A DNA stretch of 64,000 nucleotides from Yoonia sp. I 8.24 (GTDB taxonomy: Bacteria; Pseudomonadota; Alphaproteobacteria; Rhodobacterales; Rhodobacteraceae): positions 124,001-188,000 of the forward strand of contig NZ_JACXGQ010000007.1 of assembly GCF_022096995.1 (NCBI RefSeq). The letters are read 5' to 3'. Within the stretch, counting starts at the first letter, position 1; every line of letters begins with the position of its first letter. Below are positions 35,847 through 44,524 of this stretch, piece by piece. The translations under genes were made by a program, and so were the position numbers. The notes under the pieces are model-generated. The model was given only the letters and a program-made list of their open reading frames with translations. It had not been told where the DNA came from and made no database searches.

Positions 35847-36280
35847 GAGCGCTGATCCAGCGCGTTACCGCAGCATCGGTGCGTGTTGCAGGCGAAACGA
35901 TTGGGGAAATTGACCAAGGGCTGCTTATCCTGATCTGCGCAATGCAAGGGGATGACGCGGCAAAATCAGCGCAAATGGCGGCCAAGATCAGTAAACTGCG
36001 TATTTTTACCGATGACGCTGGTAAGATGAACAGATCGCTGGTCGATACAGGCGGTTCAGCCCTGATTGTAAGCCAATTCACTTTGGCCGCAGATACATCA
36101 CGCGGCAACCGCCCCGGATTTTCGGCTGCGGCGCGCCCTGATGAAGGCAAAGCGCTTTATGAACAATTCATTGACGACATGGGCGCATTGGGGATTAACA
36201 CCGCTACGGGCGCATTTGGGGCCGATATGGCGGTGAGCCTCACCAATGATGGACCAATAACAATCTGGCTGGATATTTAG
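35843..36280 (+). CDS. dtd: D-aminoacyl-tRNA deacylase
   Basis: 145 residues. It removes D-amino acids from mischarged tRNA. It starts [18 protein letters not shown], with [16 protein letters not shown] (SQFTL active-site motif) and [22 protein letters not shown] (the cross-subunit NxGP-type loop, here as NDGP). Coupled to the kinase by a four-base overlap. Its TAG overlaps the stop of the convergent CAP-protein gene in a shared TTAG. Confidence 0.95.
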   Translation: MRALIQRVTAASVRVAGETIGEIDQGLLILICAMQGDDAAKSAQMAAKISKLRIFTDDAGKMNRSLVDTGGSALIVSQFTLAADTSRGNRPGFSAAARPDEGKALYEQFIDDMGALGINTATGAFGADMAVSLTNDGPITIWLDI

Positions 36281-36753
36281 CAGCGTTTTGCAACGACCAT
36301 GACCCAATAGGGGCCGTTTTCGCCTTGGGAAATGCCAATGCCGAATTCTTCGATACGCGGGTGCAACATGATCTCGCGGTGACCAGCCGATTGCATCCAC
36401 TCACGGATAATACGCGCCGATTCCGGGTATCCCCAAGCAAGGTTTTCACCCACAAGACATTGCCGATATCCGGTATTTTCAACCCGCACCAAAACAGTTG
36501 ATCCATCCGTTCCTTGATGGTCAAAGAAATCATGTTCCATCATATCACAGGCATGTGCAGCCGCAGCCCGGCCTAATCGCCGGTTCATCCGCAACGCGCT
36601 TTCACCGTTTGCGCGCCGCGTGGCATTCACGCTTGCCGCAATCTCATCCACAAGCGCATCCGCGTTTTCAGGCACGGCACAATTACTTGCCGAGGCAGAA
36701 TGCCCAAATAGCGTTAGAAAAAGGATGCTGATTGCGCGGAGAAGATTCGTCAT
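36277..36753 (-). CDS. CAP (SCP/PR-1)-domain exported protein
   Basis: 158 residues with a Sec signal ([22 protein letters not shown]) and one CAP domain: [29 protein letters not shown] and [20 protein letters not shown]. It is the second CAP protein in the window (first at 14496-14969), but it lacks a lipobox and so is probably free in the periplasm. ATG 36753 fits the signal; a longer frame is not supported. Single gene, convergent with dtd. Confidence 0.86.
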   Translation of the reverse strand: MTNLLRAISILFLTLFGHSASASNCAVPENADALVDEIAASVNATRRANGESALRMNRRLGRAAAAHACDMMEHDFFDHQGTDGSTVLVRVENTGYRQCLVGENLAWGYPESARIIREWMQSAGHREIMLHPRIEEFGIGISQGENGPYWVMVVAKRC

Positions 36754-36868
36754 TTTAGATACCTTAGAAGTCCTGATTGGCCTTATCATAGCAATCAACC
36801 GGGCATGATCATGACGAAGACGTGGCAATTCGCGACACACGAACACTCTTCAACGCCTTACCAGAATG

Positions 36869-37567
36869 TCAGATCAGCCGTTCAGCACGCAACCATCCGG
36901 GAATCGCACCAATGTCAGGCAGTACAACATCAGCAAGTGGCGCCAACTCAGCCTGCGGCGCGGGCCCAGTGAGCACGCCAATCGTTTTCATGCCCGCCGC
37001 GCGCCCCGCGACAAGGTCGTGCGTGCTATCGCCGACCATTGCGCATTGCGCTGCGGCAATCCCCGTTGTCGTGCAAAATGCGTCCAATTGGCCCGGTTCT
37101 GGTTTTGCGCCAAATCCGCTGTCATAGCCCGCGATAAAATCGAAATAACCGTTCACGCCAGCCTGTTCCAAATGTTGTAGCGCCGGGGCCTCTGCATCAT
37201 TTGTGGCGATGCCAAGCTTCAGATTCAATCTCGCGAGCGATGCGAAATATGCGGCCAGCGGCACCGCCTCTTGCTGCGTGACCTGCGCCGCGCCCGTGTT
37301 CATACGCGCGATCAATGCGCCCTTGTCCACATCCCCCAAAACCGACAAGATATGGTCCGCCACGATATCTACGGTCGAGGCGATCACGATGCTGCCCGGC
37401 ACAAACCGGTTCGCCTGCGCATCATATCCTAAGACATCGGCCAACGCGTCAAACTTAACGTGATCACCGCCTGCTTCGGCGGCAAGCATCTGCTGCGTCC
37501 AAGCGCCCCATGTCGCGTTAAAGTCGAACAAAGTCCCGTCTTTATCGAAAATGATACCTTTGATCAT
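36869..37567 (-). CDS. HAD-superfamily phosphatase (phosphoglycolate phosphatase type)
   Basis: 232 residues with the four HAD motifs: GIIFDKDGTLFDF (DxD nucleophile), GIATNDAEAP (motif II Thr), the Lys of AKPEPGQLDAF and MVGDSTHDLVAGRAAGM (acid pair). A four-helix cap is inserted after motif I (about 15-85). Family members act on phosphoglycolate or small sugar phosphates; the substrate is not evident. It stands alone between the CAP protein and the DUF3572 gene on the minus strand. Confidence 0.87.
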   Translation of the reverse strand: MIKGIIFDKDGTLFDFNATWGAWTQQMLAAEAGGDHVKFDALADVLGYDAQANRFVPGSIVIASTVDIVADHILSVLGDVDKGALIARMNTGAAQVTQQEAVPLAAYFASLARLNLKLGIATNDAEAPALQHLEQAGVNGYFDFIAGYDSGFGAKPEPGQLDAFCTTTGIAAAQCAMVGDSTHDLVAGRAAGMKTIGVLTGPAPQAELAPLADVVLPDIGAIPGWLRAERLI

Positions 37568-37630
37568 GTGCCGCCCCTTTGGGTGATTTCCGCCAGATCA
37601 CTCTGGCCAGACAGTAAAGTCAATCGGGGA

Positions 37631-37909
37631 TTAGGTCCAATGCACGGCCTCGGCACCCGGCAGTGCATAACGTGCGTGCAACGGCATTTCATATTTTAAA
37701 TCAACACTGTCGCAAAAGGCTACGACCCAAGTATCATCCATTGTGATGAATTCCAACACGGCTGCCAAAAAGGCCGGATCGCCCGCGCGAGCACGCAGAT
37801 CGTCGATGGACCCGCCTGTTGCCCCCAAGAACACTGGGCAAAGTTCATCATTGCCTACCAACCATGCCAATGCTTGCAACGCGATGACCTGTGCCTGTTC
37901 GTGATCCAT
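37631..37909 (-). CDS. DUF3572 protein
   Basis: 92-residue small protein of the alphaproteobacterial DUF3572 family. It is alpha-helical with IALQALAWLVGNDELCPVFLGATG and VLEFITMDDTWVVAFCDSV. ATG 37909 is used; a TTG two codons upstream is possible. It is divergent from the diguanylate cyclase gene, with 90 bases between the starts. The pairing of DUF3572 with pleD is a recurrent alphaproteobacterial arrangement, so a link to that signalling step is possible but unproven. Confidence 0.82.
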   Translation of the reverse strand: MDHEQAQVIALQALAWLVGNDELCPVFLGATGGSIDDLRARAGDPAFLAAVLEFITMDDTWVVAFCDSVDLKYEMPLHARYALPGAEAVHWT

Positions 37910-37999
37910 CTGCAATCCTTAATCCTACAGAAACTGTTTCTTAACCAATACCGTTCAAATTGTCTGCATGAAATGGGCGACCTCATGGAGGATTTGAAA

Positions 38000-39382
38000 A
38001 TGCCAGGACGTATATTGATCATCGATTCTGTTGCGACCAATCGTATCGTGATGAAGGTTAAAATGTCCGCCGCGCAATTTCGCGTCAACACATGTGCCAA
38101 CCGGACCGAGGCCGATGCCCATATTCTCAAACACCGCCCCGACCTCATACTGATTAGCTTTGGCGACCCCGCGCTGGATCTAGAAAGCTATTGCAGCGCG
38201 TTGAAATCAAATCCGGACACGCAAAACATCACAATCATCGCAATGGGGGTAACCGACACAAGCCAAGCCCGTTTCGCAGCGCTTGATGCCGGAGCCGATG
38301 ATGTCATGCCGCGGCCGGTGAATGACGCGCTTTTGCTGGCGCGCATCCGTAGCTTGTTACGGGTTCACAGTACCCATCAAGAATTACAGCTGCGCGAAGG
38401 GACCAGCAGCGCCCTTGGCTTTGAAGAGGCGACCACCCCCTTTGAGACTGCGGCAAATGTCGCGCTTTTGTCAGCGACCCAACAGCCCGATGGCGCTCTT
38501 TTGGCGGCATTGACCCATGGTTTGGGCCACGTTGTGCGTGCCATGGACCCCGACCAAGCCCTACGCACGCGCAAGGCGCAGCCGTCACATGCGCTTTATG
38601 TCATTGACGCAAGCACCCATATGACGGCACCAGCACGTTTTTTCGGGCTTGTATCCGACTTGCGGGCGCGCCCAGATACCCGCCAATCAACGCAGCTCAT
38701 TATCGTGCCCGACGACGCGCCTGATATGGCGGCTATGTTCTTGGATTTGGGGGCTGATGACGTTGTGATGGTCTCTGCATCGGGTGATGAAATCGTTTTG
38801 CGGGCGCGCAAACTGATCAAACGTAAGCGGTTGCATGACCGATTGCGCGATACGGTGCGCGATGGCCTGCAAGCCGCCGTGACCGATCCGCTGACCGGGC
38901 TTTTCAACCGGCGCTACGTTGACCCGCATTTGGCGCGCATGGCGCAACACGCACAGATTTCTGGGGACGCTATGGCGGTGATGATGGTCGATATTGATCA
39001 CTTTAAATCCATCAATGACACCTATGGGCACGCTGCGGGCGACAAAGTGCTTAAACAATTGGCGAAGCGGCTTAAGGATAACATCCGCGCGGTTGATATG
39101 GCTGCGCGCGTCGGCGGCGAAGAATTTCTAGTCGCACTGCCGGGCACCACGGCGCCGCAGGCACAGACGACTGCAAATCGGCTTCTGGCCCTGATCAACA
39201 GCACGCCTTTTGACATCGGCGAAGCCTATCCGCCGTTGCCCGTCACGATATCGGTTGGGGTCGCCATCAGTCGCGACAAACAGGCAAAAGACGCGCGCGC
39301 TGATACGATCTGCGCCCAAGCGGACGCCGCTTTATACGCGGCAAAATCCGCAGGGCGCGATCAAGTTGCTATGGCCAGCTAG
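38000..39382 (+). CDS. PleD-like response regulator diguanylate cyclase
   Basis: 460 residues, making c-di-GMP from GTP. Layout: receiver 1 (about 3-120), a degenerate receiver 2 (about 150-270), and a GGDEF domain (about 290-455) with active site ARVGGEEF. An inhibitory-site RxxD (RAVD) lies five residues before GGEEF. The start at 38000 has GGAGG upstream. Receiver 1 keeps D9 but has S10, S53 and MPRP in place of the usual second acidic residue, phosphoacceptor Asp and switch Lys, so it may not be phosphorylated normally. Its stop shares CTAG with the convergent gene. Divergent from DUF3572. Confidence 0.9.
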   Translation: MPGRILIIDSVATNRIVMKVKMSAAQFRVNTCANRTEADAHILKHRPDLILISFGDPALDLESYCSALKSNPDTQNITIIAMGVTDTSQARFAALDAGADDVMPRPVNDALLLARIRSLLRVHSTHQELQLREGTSSALGFEEATTPFETAANVALLSATQQPDGALLAALTHGLGHVVRAMDPDQALRTRKAQPSHALYVIDASTHMTAPARFFGLVSDLRARPDTRQSTQLIIVPDDAPDMAAMFLDLGADDVVMVSASGDEIVLRARKLIKRKRLHDRLRDTVRDGLQAAVTDPLTGLFNRRYVDPHLARMAQHAQISGDAMAVMMVDIDHFKSINDTYGHAAGDKVLKQLAKRLKDNIRAVDMAARVGGEEFLVALPGTTAPQAQTTANRLLALINSTPFDIGEAYPPLPVTISVGVAISRDKQAKDARADTICAQADAALYAAKSAGRDQVAMAS

Positions 39383-39852
39383 TCGCGCTTGGGGCGCTCA
39401 CGTAGGTTCACAAGCTCCGCTTCGAAACGATCTGCAAAACCTGCGCGCTCATCAGCGGTCATTGCCGCGATGTGGTTGATGAAAACATCTTGGGCCACGG
39501 TCTGAATTTGCCTGCTATGGCGCGCCTGTTCCTCGACAAGACGACGCAAGCTTTCGGGTTCAAATGGATCGACGCGCAAGGTCGCAATCATCAACGAAAC
39601 CTGTTGCCGGGGATTGTAGTCCCCCATGGGGCGGGCTTCACGTAGGTGCGCACCGATTTCGCGCCGATCTTCGGGCGCCAAAGCACGTGCCATCGGGCCA
39701 ATACCAAGGTCAAAGCTCCGCGGTGGTCCATCGCCCACCCGTCCCGAGGCAAACGATCCAACGACAAGCCCAGCCACCGCAAGGTTTAACGCCAAAGACG
39801 TCACCAGCACGATGCGCATGACGCGCCCGTTTTTTGTTTTGTCATCAGCCAT
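39379..39852 (-). CDS. Spy/ZraP-like periplasmic metal-sensor protein
   Basis: 157 residues. A short cytosolic start, one membrane anchor (about 14-38, VTSLALNLAVAGLVVGSF), then a helical periplasmic domain with ALAPEDRREIGAHLREARP, RVDPFEPESLRRLVEEQARH and AAMTADERAGFADRFEAEL, the Spy/CpxP-like repeat pattern. This family acts as chaperone or metal-responsive feedback factor. The ATG at 39852 overlaps the preceding gene's stop by eight bases. It is the last gene of sigma, membrane protein, Spy-like. Confidence 0.8.
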   Translation of the reverse strand: MADDKTKNGRVMRIVLVTSLALNLAVAGLVVGSFASGRVGDGPPRSFDLGIGPMARALAPEDRREIGAHLREARPMGDYNPRQQVSLMIATLRVDPFEPESLRRLVEEQARHSRQIQTVAQDVFINHIAAMTADERAGFADRFEAELVNLRERPKRD

Positions 39853-40195
39853 CGAAAAAATCTCCCGTCGCGAAAATCGCTTCCTCACTAAATAGGCTCA
39901 CGCTGATTTCATCGCCAAAATAAGTCGCCGTGTAATCTTGCACGGACTCCGGTGGTGAAACCCCGATCCAGACCCCAGCGCAGGTCGCTGTGACCAATCC
40001 GCTGACAGCCGTCCAACCGCCCAAAATGTCCAGCACTTGCTGACCCAGGCTGCGGCGCGGCGCGGGTTGTGATGCCACTTGCGGCACCGGAACCCCGGCC
40101 ATCACCCGCGCGATCAAATCATCTGACGGGGTCGGCGCAACCGCACGAGCCTGCGCAAAAATATCTTCTAGGATGTCGTCATTACGATCAGTCAT
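39845..40195 (-). CDS. small membrane protein, candidate anti-sigma factor
   Basis: 116 residues. An acidic cytosolic half (residues 1-60, DDILEDIFAQARAVAPTPSDDLIARVMAG) is followed by one membrane helix around 70-92 (GGWTAVSGLVTATCAGVWIG) and a short exported tail. It overlaps the stop of the ECF sigma gene and feeds directly into the Spy-like gene. This is the position, topology and size expected of a sigma regulator. No zinc-binding anti-sigma motif (HxxxCxxC) is present. I infer the role from context. Start at ATG 40195; two further ATGs lie directly upstream. Confidence 0.72.
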   Translation of the reverse strand: MTDRNDDILEDIFAQARAVAPTPSDDLIARVMAGVPVPQVASQPAPRRSLGQQVLDILGGWTAVSGLVTATCAGVWIGVSPPESVQDYTATYFGDEISVSLFSEEAIFATGDFFDG

Positions 40196-40775
40196 CATCA
40201 TACCCCAGTTCTGCCTTGCGCCCTGCCATGATTGCAGCAAGCGCCCGTTTCCCGCGTGCCGTCAGGCTTTCGACTGACCGCACATTTGTGTCCATAATTT
40301 CTGCGATCTCAGGGTTGGACAGCCCCTCGAGATGCCGCAAGGATACGGCCTGCGCCTGACGTTCGGGCAAAGCCGCGAGCGCGTCTGACAGCGCCTGCAT
40401 CCGCGCGTTTGTTTGCATTTGTTGCACCACGCTTGGTGCGCCGTCTGTTGGTTCCGCGATCTGGTCCAGCGAGACCCCACCGCGTCGTTTTCGCAAAATA
40501 TCTGTGCACAGGTTTGACACAACACGGTAAAGCCATGTGCTCACCTGTGCTTCGCCTTGCCGCCAATCGGGGGCCTGCTTCCACAAGCGGATCATCGCCT
40601 CTTGCGCGACCTCTTCGGCCTCGGCCTGAATGGCTAACATCCGCGTCGCTTGCGCCAGAACCCTAGGCAATAACCGTTCGGTCAACGCCTGCGCAGCCTG
40701 TGCATCACCATTGGCAAATGCAATCAGTAGCGCCTCGTCGGGGGCGCCTGCAAAAAGGTCGGGCATCGCGTTCAT
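40188..40775 (-). CDS. ECF-type RNA polymerase sigma factor
   Basis: 195 residues. Region 2 (about 25-100) has ATRMLAIQAEAEEVAQEAMIRLW and the promoter-melting VSTWLYRVVSNLCTDILRKRRG. Region 4 (about 130-185) has LPERQAQAVSLRHLEGLSNPEIAEIM followed by the recognition helix VRSVESLTARGKRAL. The operon encodes a small membrane protein and a Spy-like protein, so envelope, metal or redox stress is the likely trigger. It lies 73 bases downstream of an EF-hand protein gene on the same strand; that gap carries a GC hairpin at 40815-40835. Confidence 0.9.
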   Translation of the reverse strand: MNAMPDLFAGAPDEALLIAFANGDAQAAQALTERLLPRVLAQATRMLAIQAEAEEVAQEAMIRLWKQAPDWRQGEAQVSTWLYRVVSNLCTDILRKRRGGVSLDQIAEPTDGAPSVVQQMQTNARMQALSDALAALPERQAQAVSLRHLEGLSNPEIAEIMDTNVRSVESLTARGKRALAAIMAGRKAELGYDDD

Positions 40776-40814
40776 AAAGTCTAGTGCTACCGATATTTAC
40801 AGCGTTTCGCAATT

Positions 40815-40835
40815 GGCGAGGGGAAGCCCCCCGCC
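40815..40835 (-). other. GC-rich hairpin between EF-hand gene and sigma gene
   Basis: Arms GGCG-GGGG and CCCC-CGCC (40815-40823 and 40827-40835), with one A-C mismatch, close a three-base loop. No T-run follows on the minus strand. It could attenuate read-through or protect the EF-hand transcript. Weak by itself. Confidence 0.4.
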
Positions 40836-40847
40836 AAAGCAGTTGGT

Positions 40848-41339
40848 TTAGTTGTTGTCGCGACCATGGCCGTCGCCATGACCTTGGCGACGTTCACCGC
40901 GTTCTTGCATCTTTTCTTGCGCAGCTTCGAATTCTTCCGCGCTAATTGTGCCATCTTCGTCGGCATCCACGCGCTCGAACATCCGCTCCATGTTACCTTC
41001 GCGGCGTTCGCCACCGCGGGGTTTCATTTCGTCGGCTTGGATAAGACCATCGTCGTTCTCATCCATACGTTCGATCATACGGGCCACGCGTTCTTCAGAG
41101 CGTGCGTTCGCTTGGGCGGTCAGCTCTTCAGCGCTCAATGCGCCGTCGCCGTCAGTGTCAGCATCTGCAAAGCGCGCTTCGCCGCGTGCTTGCAGTTCTT
41201 CCATTGTCAGCGCACCGTCGCCATCAATGTCGAGTGTCGCGAAATCTGGGCGTTCACGTTGTTCCGGCTGTGCCGAAACCGCGCCTGCAGTCATCACGAC
41301 GCCTGAAAGAAGTGCTGCCATCAAAATAGTCTTTTTCAT
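40848..41339 (-). CDS. exported EF-hand calcium-binding protein
   Basis: 163 residues with a Sec signal (MKKTILMAALLSGVVMTAGAVSA) and four EF-hand loops, led by DIDGDGALTMEE, DTDGDGALSAEE, DENDDGLIQADE and DADEDGTISAEE. The tail is His/Arg/Asp-rich (GERRQGHGDGHGRDNN), which could bind metal. ATG 41339 is preferred because the GAGGA site lies six bases before it, whereas the ATG two codons upstream touches it. The next gene downstream encodes an ECF sigma factor; joint metal or envelope-stress control is plausible. Confidence 0.88.
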   Translation of the reverse strand: MKKTILMAALLSGVVMTAGAVSAQPEQRERPDFATLDIDGDGALTMEELQARGEARFADADTDGDGALSAEELTAQANARSEERVARMIERMDENDDGLIQADEMKPRGGERREGNMERMFERVDADEDGTISAEEFEAAQEKMQERGERRQGHGDGHGRDNN

Positions 41340-41538
41340 TTTCATTCCTCACTTAAGGTTTAGTGCGACAGTTCTCTGCCGCAGACCCTTCTTCAACGCA
41401 GGCACAAATCATTTCCGTCGCAAAACCGTAAGAAATCTCTTTTGGGGCTGCGTGACACGGCGCCGCAACCCGCCCTAAACCCCTTTTCAAAGGGGCGTGA
41501 ATAGACGATGTAATTGTTGAAACTCTGGAGCAAGCCCA

Positions 41539-41928
41539 ATGTCTGACGCACATTCTTTCCCGATGGAACGCCCAAGCAAACCTGCAATTCTGCGCGGGCT
41601 GCGCTGTAAATGCCCCAACTGTGGTGAAGCCAATATTTTCGACGGCTATCTGAAGGTTGTCGACCATTGCCCGCACTGCAATGAAACCTTGAGCCACCAC
41701 CGCGCGGATGACGGCCCCGCCTATCTGACAATCTTGTTGGTGGCACATATCATCGGCTTTGCGATCCACTTTATGTGGGTCATGTGGGAACCCAGCCCCA
41801 TGGTAATGGCCACCACGCTTTCAGTTGGTGCGATTGCTTTGTCGCTCTTTCTTTTGCCTCGGCTCAAGGGCATGATCGTGGCAATTCAATGGGCACGCCG
41901 CATGCACGGGTTTGGACAAGATAGCTAA
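41539..41928 (+). CDS. DUF983 membrane protein with zinc-ribbon-like cysteines
   Basis: 129 residues. The cytosolic N-terminus carries CKCPNCGEANIFDGYLKV and CPHCNETL (CxxC pairs at about 29-32 and 48-51). A short HHRADDGPAYLTILL and two membrane spans (YLTILLVAHIIGFAIHFMWV and TLSVGAIALSLFLLPRL) follow. DUF983 is common in alphaproteobacteria, sometimes near cytochrome oxidase genes; no role is settled. About 20 bases separate it from the NUDIX gene. Confidence 0.86.
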   Translation: MSDAHSFPMERPSKPAILRGLRCKCPNCGEANIFDGYLKVVDHCPHCNETLSHHRADDGPAYLTILLVAHIIGFAIHFMWVMWEPSPMVMATTLSVGAIALSLFLLPRLKGMIVAIQWARRMHGFGQDS

Positions 41929-41950
41929 ACCCCGGCCAAACGGGGATAAG

Positions 41951-42625
41951 ATGGATAAAAGCAACATCCGCGATGCAGCCACGATTGTTGTGCTGCGTGA
42001 CGCGCGCACGACGCCATCTGTGCTGATGGGGCAACGCGGCGCGTCGGCGGCATTTATGCCCGGTAAATTTGTTTTCCCCGGCGGCGCGGTTGACCCCGTA
42101 GACGCGCAGGTCCCCGTCACATTGCCGCAAACGGAAGCCGCCCGGCTTGCGCAAGACAGCACGCGCCCACCTGCGGCGCTAGCCGCCGCAGCGATCCGCG
42201 AGCTTTGGGAAGAAACCGGACATATCTTAGGACAGCGCGCCGATTGGGCCAATCCCCCAAAGGGCTGGCGCGGGTTTGCCGCCTCTGGGCATCAGCCCAA
42301 CGGCTCGGCGCTGCAATTTTTGTTTCGCGCCATCACCCCACCTGGCCGCCCACGCCGGTTTGATGCGCGGTTTTTCTTGGCCGACGCGGATGCGCTCACC
42401 ACCGATCTAGATGATTTTAGCAAGGCCGAAGATGAGCTGGCCTTTCTTCAATGGGTGCCACTGCACCAAGCGCGCAAGTTTGATCTGCCCTTTATCACCC
42501 AAGTCGTACTGGCCGAACTAAACGCACAAATCGCATCGGGAGAGCGCGCTGCAACCGTCCCTTTCTTTCGCAACAATGATGAGGCAAGATTGGTCAGCCG
42601 TTTAGGTGGAAAACCCCCACTTTAA
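41951..42625 (+). CDS. NUDIX hydrolase, NUDT19-like split box
   Basis: 224 residues. The Nudix box is interrupted: KFVFPGGAVDP supplies the first half. After a roughly 40-residue insert AAAIRELWEETGHIL supplies REL-WEETG, with the catalytic glutamates intact. The C-terminal half has FFLADADALTTDLDDFSKAEDELAFLQWVP. Split-box members hydrolyse CoA or related acyl-CoA and nucleotide diphosphates. ATG 41951 has a GGGATAAG site. It ends in a shared TTAA with the convergent EamA gene. Confidence 0.84.
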   Translation: MDKSNIRDAATIVVLRDARTTPSVLMGQRGASAAFMPGKFVFPGGAVDPVDAQVPVTLPQTEAARLAQDSTRPPAALAAAAIRELWEETGHILGQRADWANPPKGWRGFAASGHQPNGSALQFLFRAITPPGRPRRFDARFFLADADALTTDLDDFSKAEDELAFLQWVPLHQARKFDLPFITQVVLAELNAQIASGERAATVPFFRNNDEARLVSRLGGKPPL

Positions 42626-43524
42626 GCGACTAATACCAGAACCAAGATGCTCACCCCCAAAAACACCATTCCCTGCCATTCGCGCCGTGATATTTTTTCG
42701 CCAAAGGCAAGCGACCCGATGGCCAGCGACAAAAGCAGTTCCACCTGCCCCAGCGCGTTCACATAAGCCGCCGTCTGCAGCGTGTAGGCATTGAACCAGC
42801 AGATCGATCCCACCATGCTGGTCAGCCCAACCAACCCGGCCACCCGCCACGCCCGAAACACGCGGGTTATTTCACCCCTTTCGCGCCAGACGAGCCAGAT
42901 CGCCATCGTGACCGTCTGCAACGCCGTGACGATCGCCAAAGTCACGATGGCGCGATAGAATACATCGCCCGCATCCAATGACAGCGACGCGCCACGATAT
43001 CCATTTCCAGACACGCCAAACAGCAGCCCGGCCCCAAGCCCCAATGCCGTTGCTTTGTTGAAAATTCGTTGGTGCCAAGCCCCCGTCGCATTGGGTGGAT
43101 CAGAAAGTAAGATCACGCCCACTAGCCCGATCAGCATCGCGCAAATCGCCCATCCCGTGACCACATCGCCCAAGATCACAAAGCCAATCAACGCGCTCAG
43201 CAGGACTTCGGTTTTCTTAAACGTTATCCCGACTGCAAAATTGCGGTGACTGAACAAGGCCACCACGCACATGGTTGCCAATACCTGTGACGCGCCCCCG
43301 GCGATTGCATAGGGCCAGAACGCTGCTGGCAATTGCGGCACACCCTGCCCGGATGTGCGCGCATAAATCACCGCAATCACCATGACCAATGGCGAAGAAT
43401 AGATAAACCGCGCAAAGGTCGCGCCCGCCGTAGAAAGCTGCATCCCGCGCAGATGTTTTTGCAGCATAAACCGCAACGCCTGTGCGGTCGCAGCAGCCAG
43501 CGTGATCGGGACCCAGAGTTCCAT
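42622..43524 (-). CDS. EamA/DMT-family transporter
   Basis: 300 residues, ten predicted spans in two EamA repeats. Seen are LRFMLQKHLRGMQLSTAGATF, GITFKKTEVLLSALIGFVILGDVV and, in the second half, QTAAYVNALGQVELLLSLAIGSLAFGEKISRREWQGM. Substrate unknown. It is only distantly similar to the transporter at 5964-6866. Its gene follows nothing on its strand and is convergent with the NUDIX gene. Confidence 0.85.
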   Translation of the reverse strand: MELWVPITLAAATAQALRFMLQKHLRGMQLSTAGATFARFIYSSPLVMVIAVIYARTSGQGVPQLPAAFWPYAIAGGASQVLATMCVVALFSHRNFAVGITFKKTEVLLSALIGFVILGDVVTGWAICAMLIGLVGVILLSDPPNATGAWHQRIFNKATALGLGAGLLFGVSGNGYRGASLSLDAGDVFYRAIVTLAIVTALQTVTMAIWLVWRERGEITRVFRAWRVAGLVGLTSMVGSICWFNAYTLQTAAYVNALGQVELLLSLAIGSLAFGEKISRREWQGMVFLGVSILVLVLVA

Positions 43525-43542
43525 TACCGGGTTAACTGCGCA

Positions 43543-43788
43543 TTAACCCTGCGCAGTAGGATGACTAAATTCATCCGCAGGCACCGGTTCGCCGCGCACA
43601 GACGGATCACAGGCGACCATCGGGCTGCCTTGGTCACGTATGATCAAACCGCCACGGGCGCGACACTGTTCGAATGTCATGCGATTGCCGATCACCAGAT
43701 GCTCTTGCATGCCGGGGCTTCCGCCCATCGCGCCGCCGGTTTCACAGGCACCCAAAAACATCACACATCCCAAAACAAGCTTCTTCAC
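43543..43788 (-). CDS. small lipoprotein, function unknown
   Basis: 81 residues from a GTG start that overlaps the lipocalin stop as GTGA. Signal MKKLVLGCVMFLGACETGG with lipobox LGAC. The mature part has MTFEQCRARGGLIIRDQGSPMVACDPS, two cysteines that may pair. No known family was recognised with confidence; the EQCxARGG pattern recalls small alphaproteobacterial lipoproteins. Translational coupling suggests it works near the lipocalin at the outer membrane. Confidence 0.74.
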   Translation of the reverse strand: MKKLVLGCVMFLGACETGGAMGGSPGMQEHLVIGNRMTFEQCRARGGLIIRDQGSPMVACDPSVRGEPVPADEFSHPTAQG

Positions 43789-44333
43789 GGGGTAATCTCC
43801 ATCAGTTGACTAATATCATAGCCATTAAATTCCAAAATATCACGCGCAGCGCGTAACCTATCAGCGGGTATCTCAGGATCGCGGTTCAAAATCCAGCCCG
43901 ACGTGCCATTTGGGCTGCCAACAACGGCGGTGCGGTAGCCTTCGTCGACCCAAAGCACCCAGTAATCCGCTGCGACAAACGGCACCCCATCAAAGCGCAC
44001 GATGAAGCGCCCCGGCCCAACGACCTCGGTACTGCCTGTAATCCGGGTGCGTTCTGTACCATCTGCATTGCGGCAAATATTCAACACTGACAGGCTTCCG
44101 TCAGGTTGCACGCCGTAATCTGCCGTTGCCCCTGCGCAGTCTTTTTGAAAAGACACCGGGAACCGGGCCACTTCGTGCCAGCGCCCGGCATAGCGGGCGG
44201 GTTCAAAAAGCGCCGTTGATGAGATCGGCGCCGTTGCATCACGGTAAACAGTCGGAGCGGCGCACCCTGCCAAGGCAAAGAGCAAAACCACAGCACGCGG
44301 CACGCAAACAGCGCGAGTCAACTTAAGTAGCAT
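43785..44333 (-). CDS. lipocalin lipoprotein, Blc-like
   Basis: 182 residues. Signal MLLKLTRAVCVPRAVVLLFALAGC with lipobox LAGC. The lipocalin GxW motif is in YAGRWHEVARFPVSFQKDC, and the strand-rich barrel ends with DPEIPADRLRAARDILEFNGYDISQL. Bacterial lipocalins of this type bind fatty acids or lysophospholipids at the outer membrane under stress. A longer upstream frame runs through non-coding sequence and is not used. It heads lipocalin, small lipoprotein. Confidence 0.87.
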   Translation of the reverse strand: MLLKLTRAVCVPRAVVLLFALAGCAAPTVYRDATAPISSTALFEPARYAGRWHEVARFPVSFQKDCAGATADYGVQPDGSLSVLNICRNADGTERTRITGSTEVVGPGRFIVRFDGVPFVAADYWVLWVDEGYRTAVVGSPNGTSGWILNRDPEIPADRLRAARDILEFNGYDISQLMEITP

Positions 44334-44524
44334 CGTAGGCTCCGTGTTATAATTGCGCAGACAGTCTCGCAAATGTGGTGCGGCGGCAAGGCACAAATCT
44401 TGACAAAGCGCCCTGTCATCCGGCAAGGCTGCCCTATGGATACGCGCAGTCAAATCGCAGCCCCTTATTACCCCGGCCCCATATCGCGGCGACCGGGTCT
44501 TTTTTGATATAGATACGGACACGC

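Noticed and set aside
41480..41496. CCCCTTTT/AAAGGGG hairpin upstream of the DUF983 gene
   Set aside because: Short loop and no clear partner transcript; it may be part of a promoter region but nothing more can be supported.
44470..44510. Possible terminator (CCCGG...CCGGG then TCTTTTTT) with a 23-codon frame before it
   Set aside because: Stem is only five to six pairs with a long loop, and no gene on that strand ends nearby; noted only as part of the gap.
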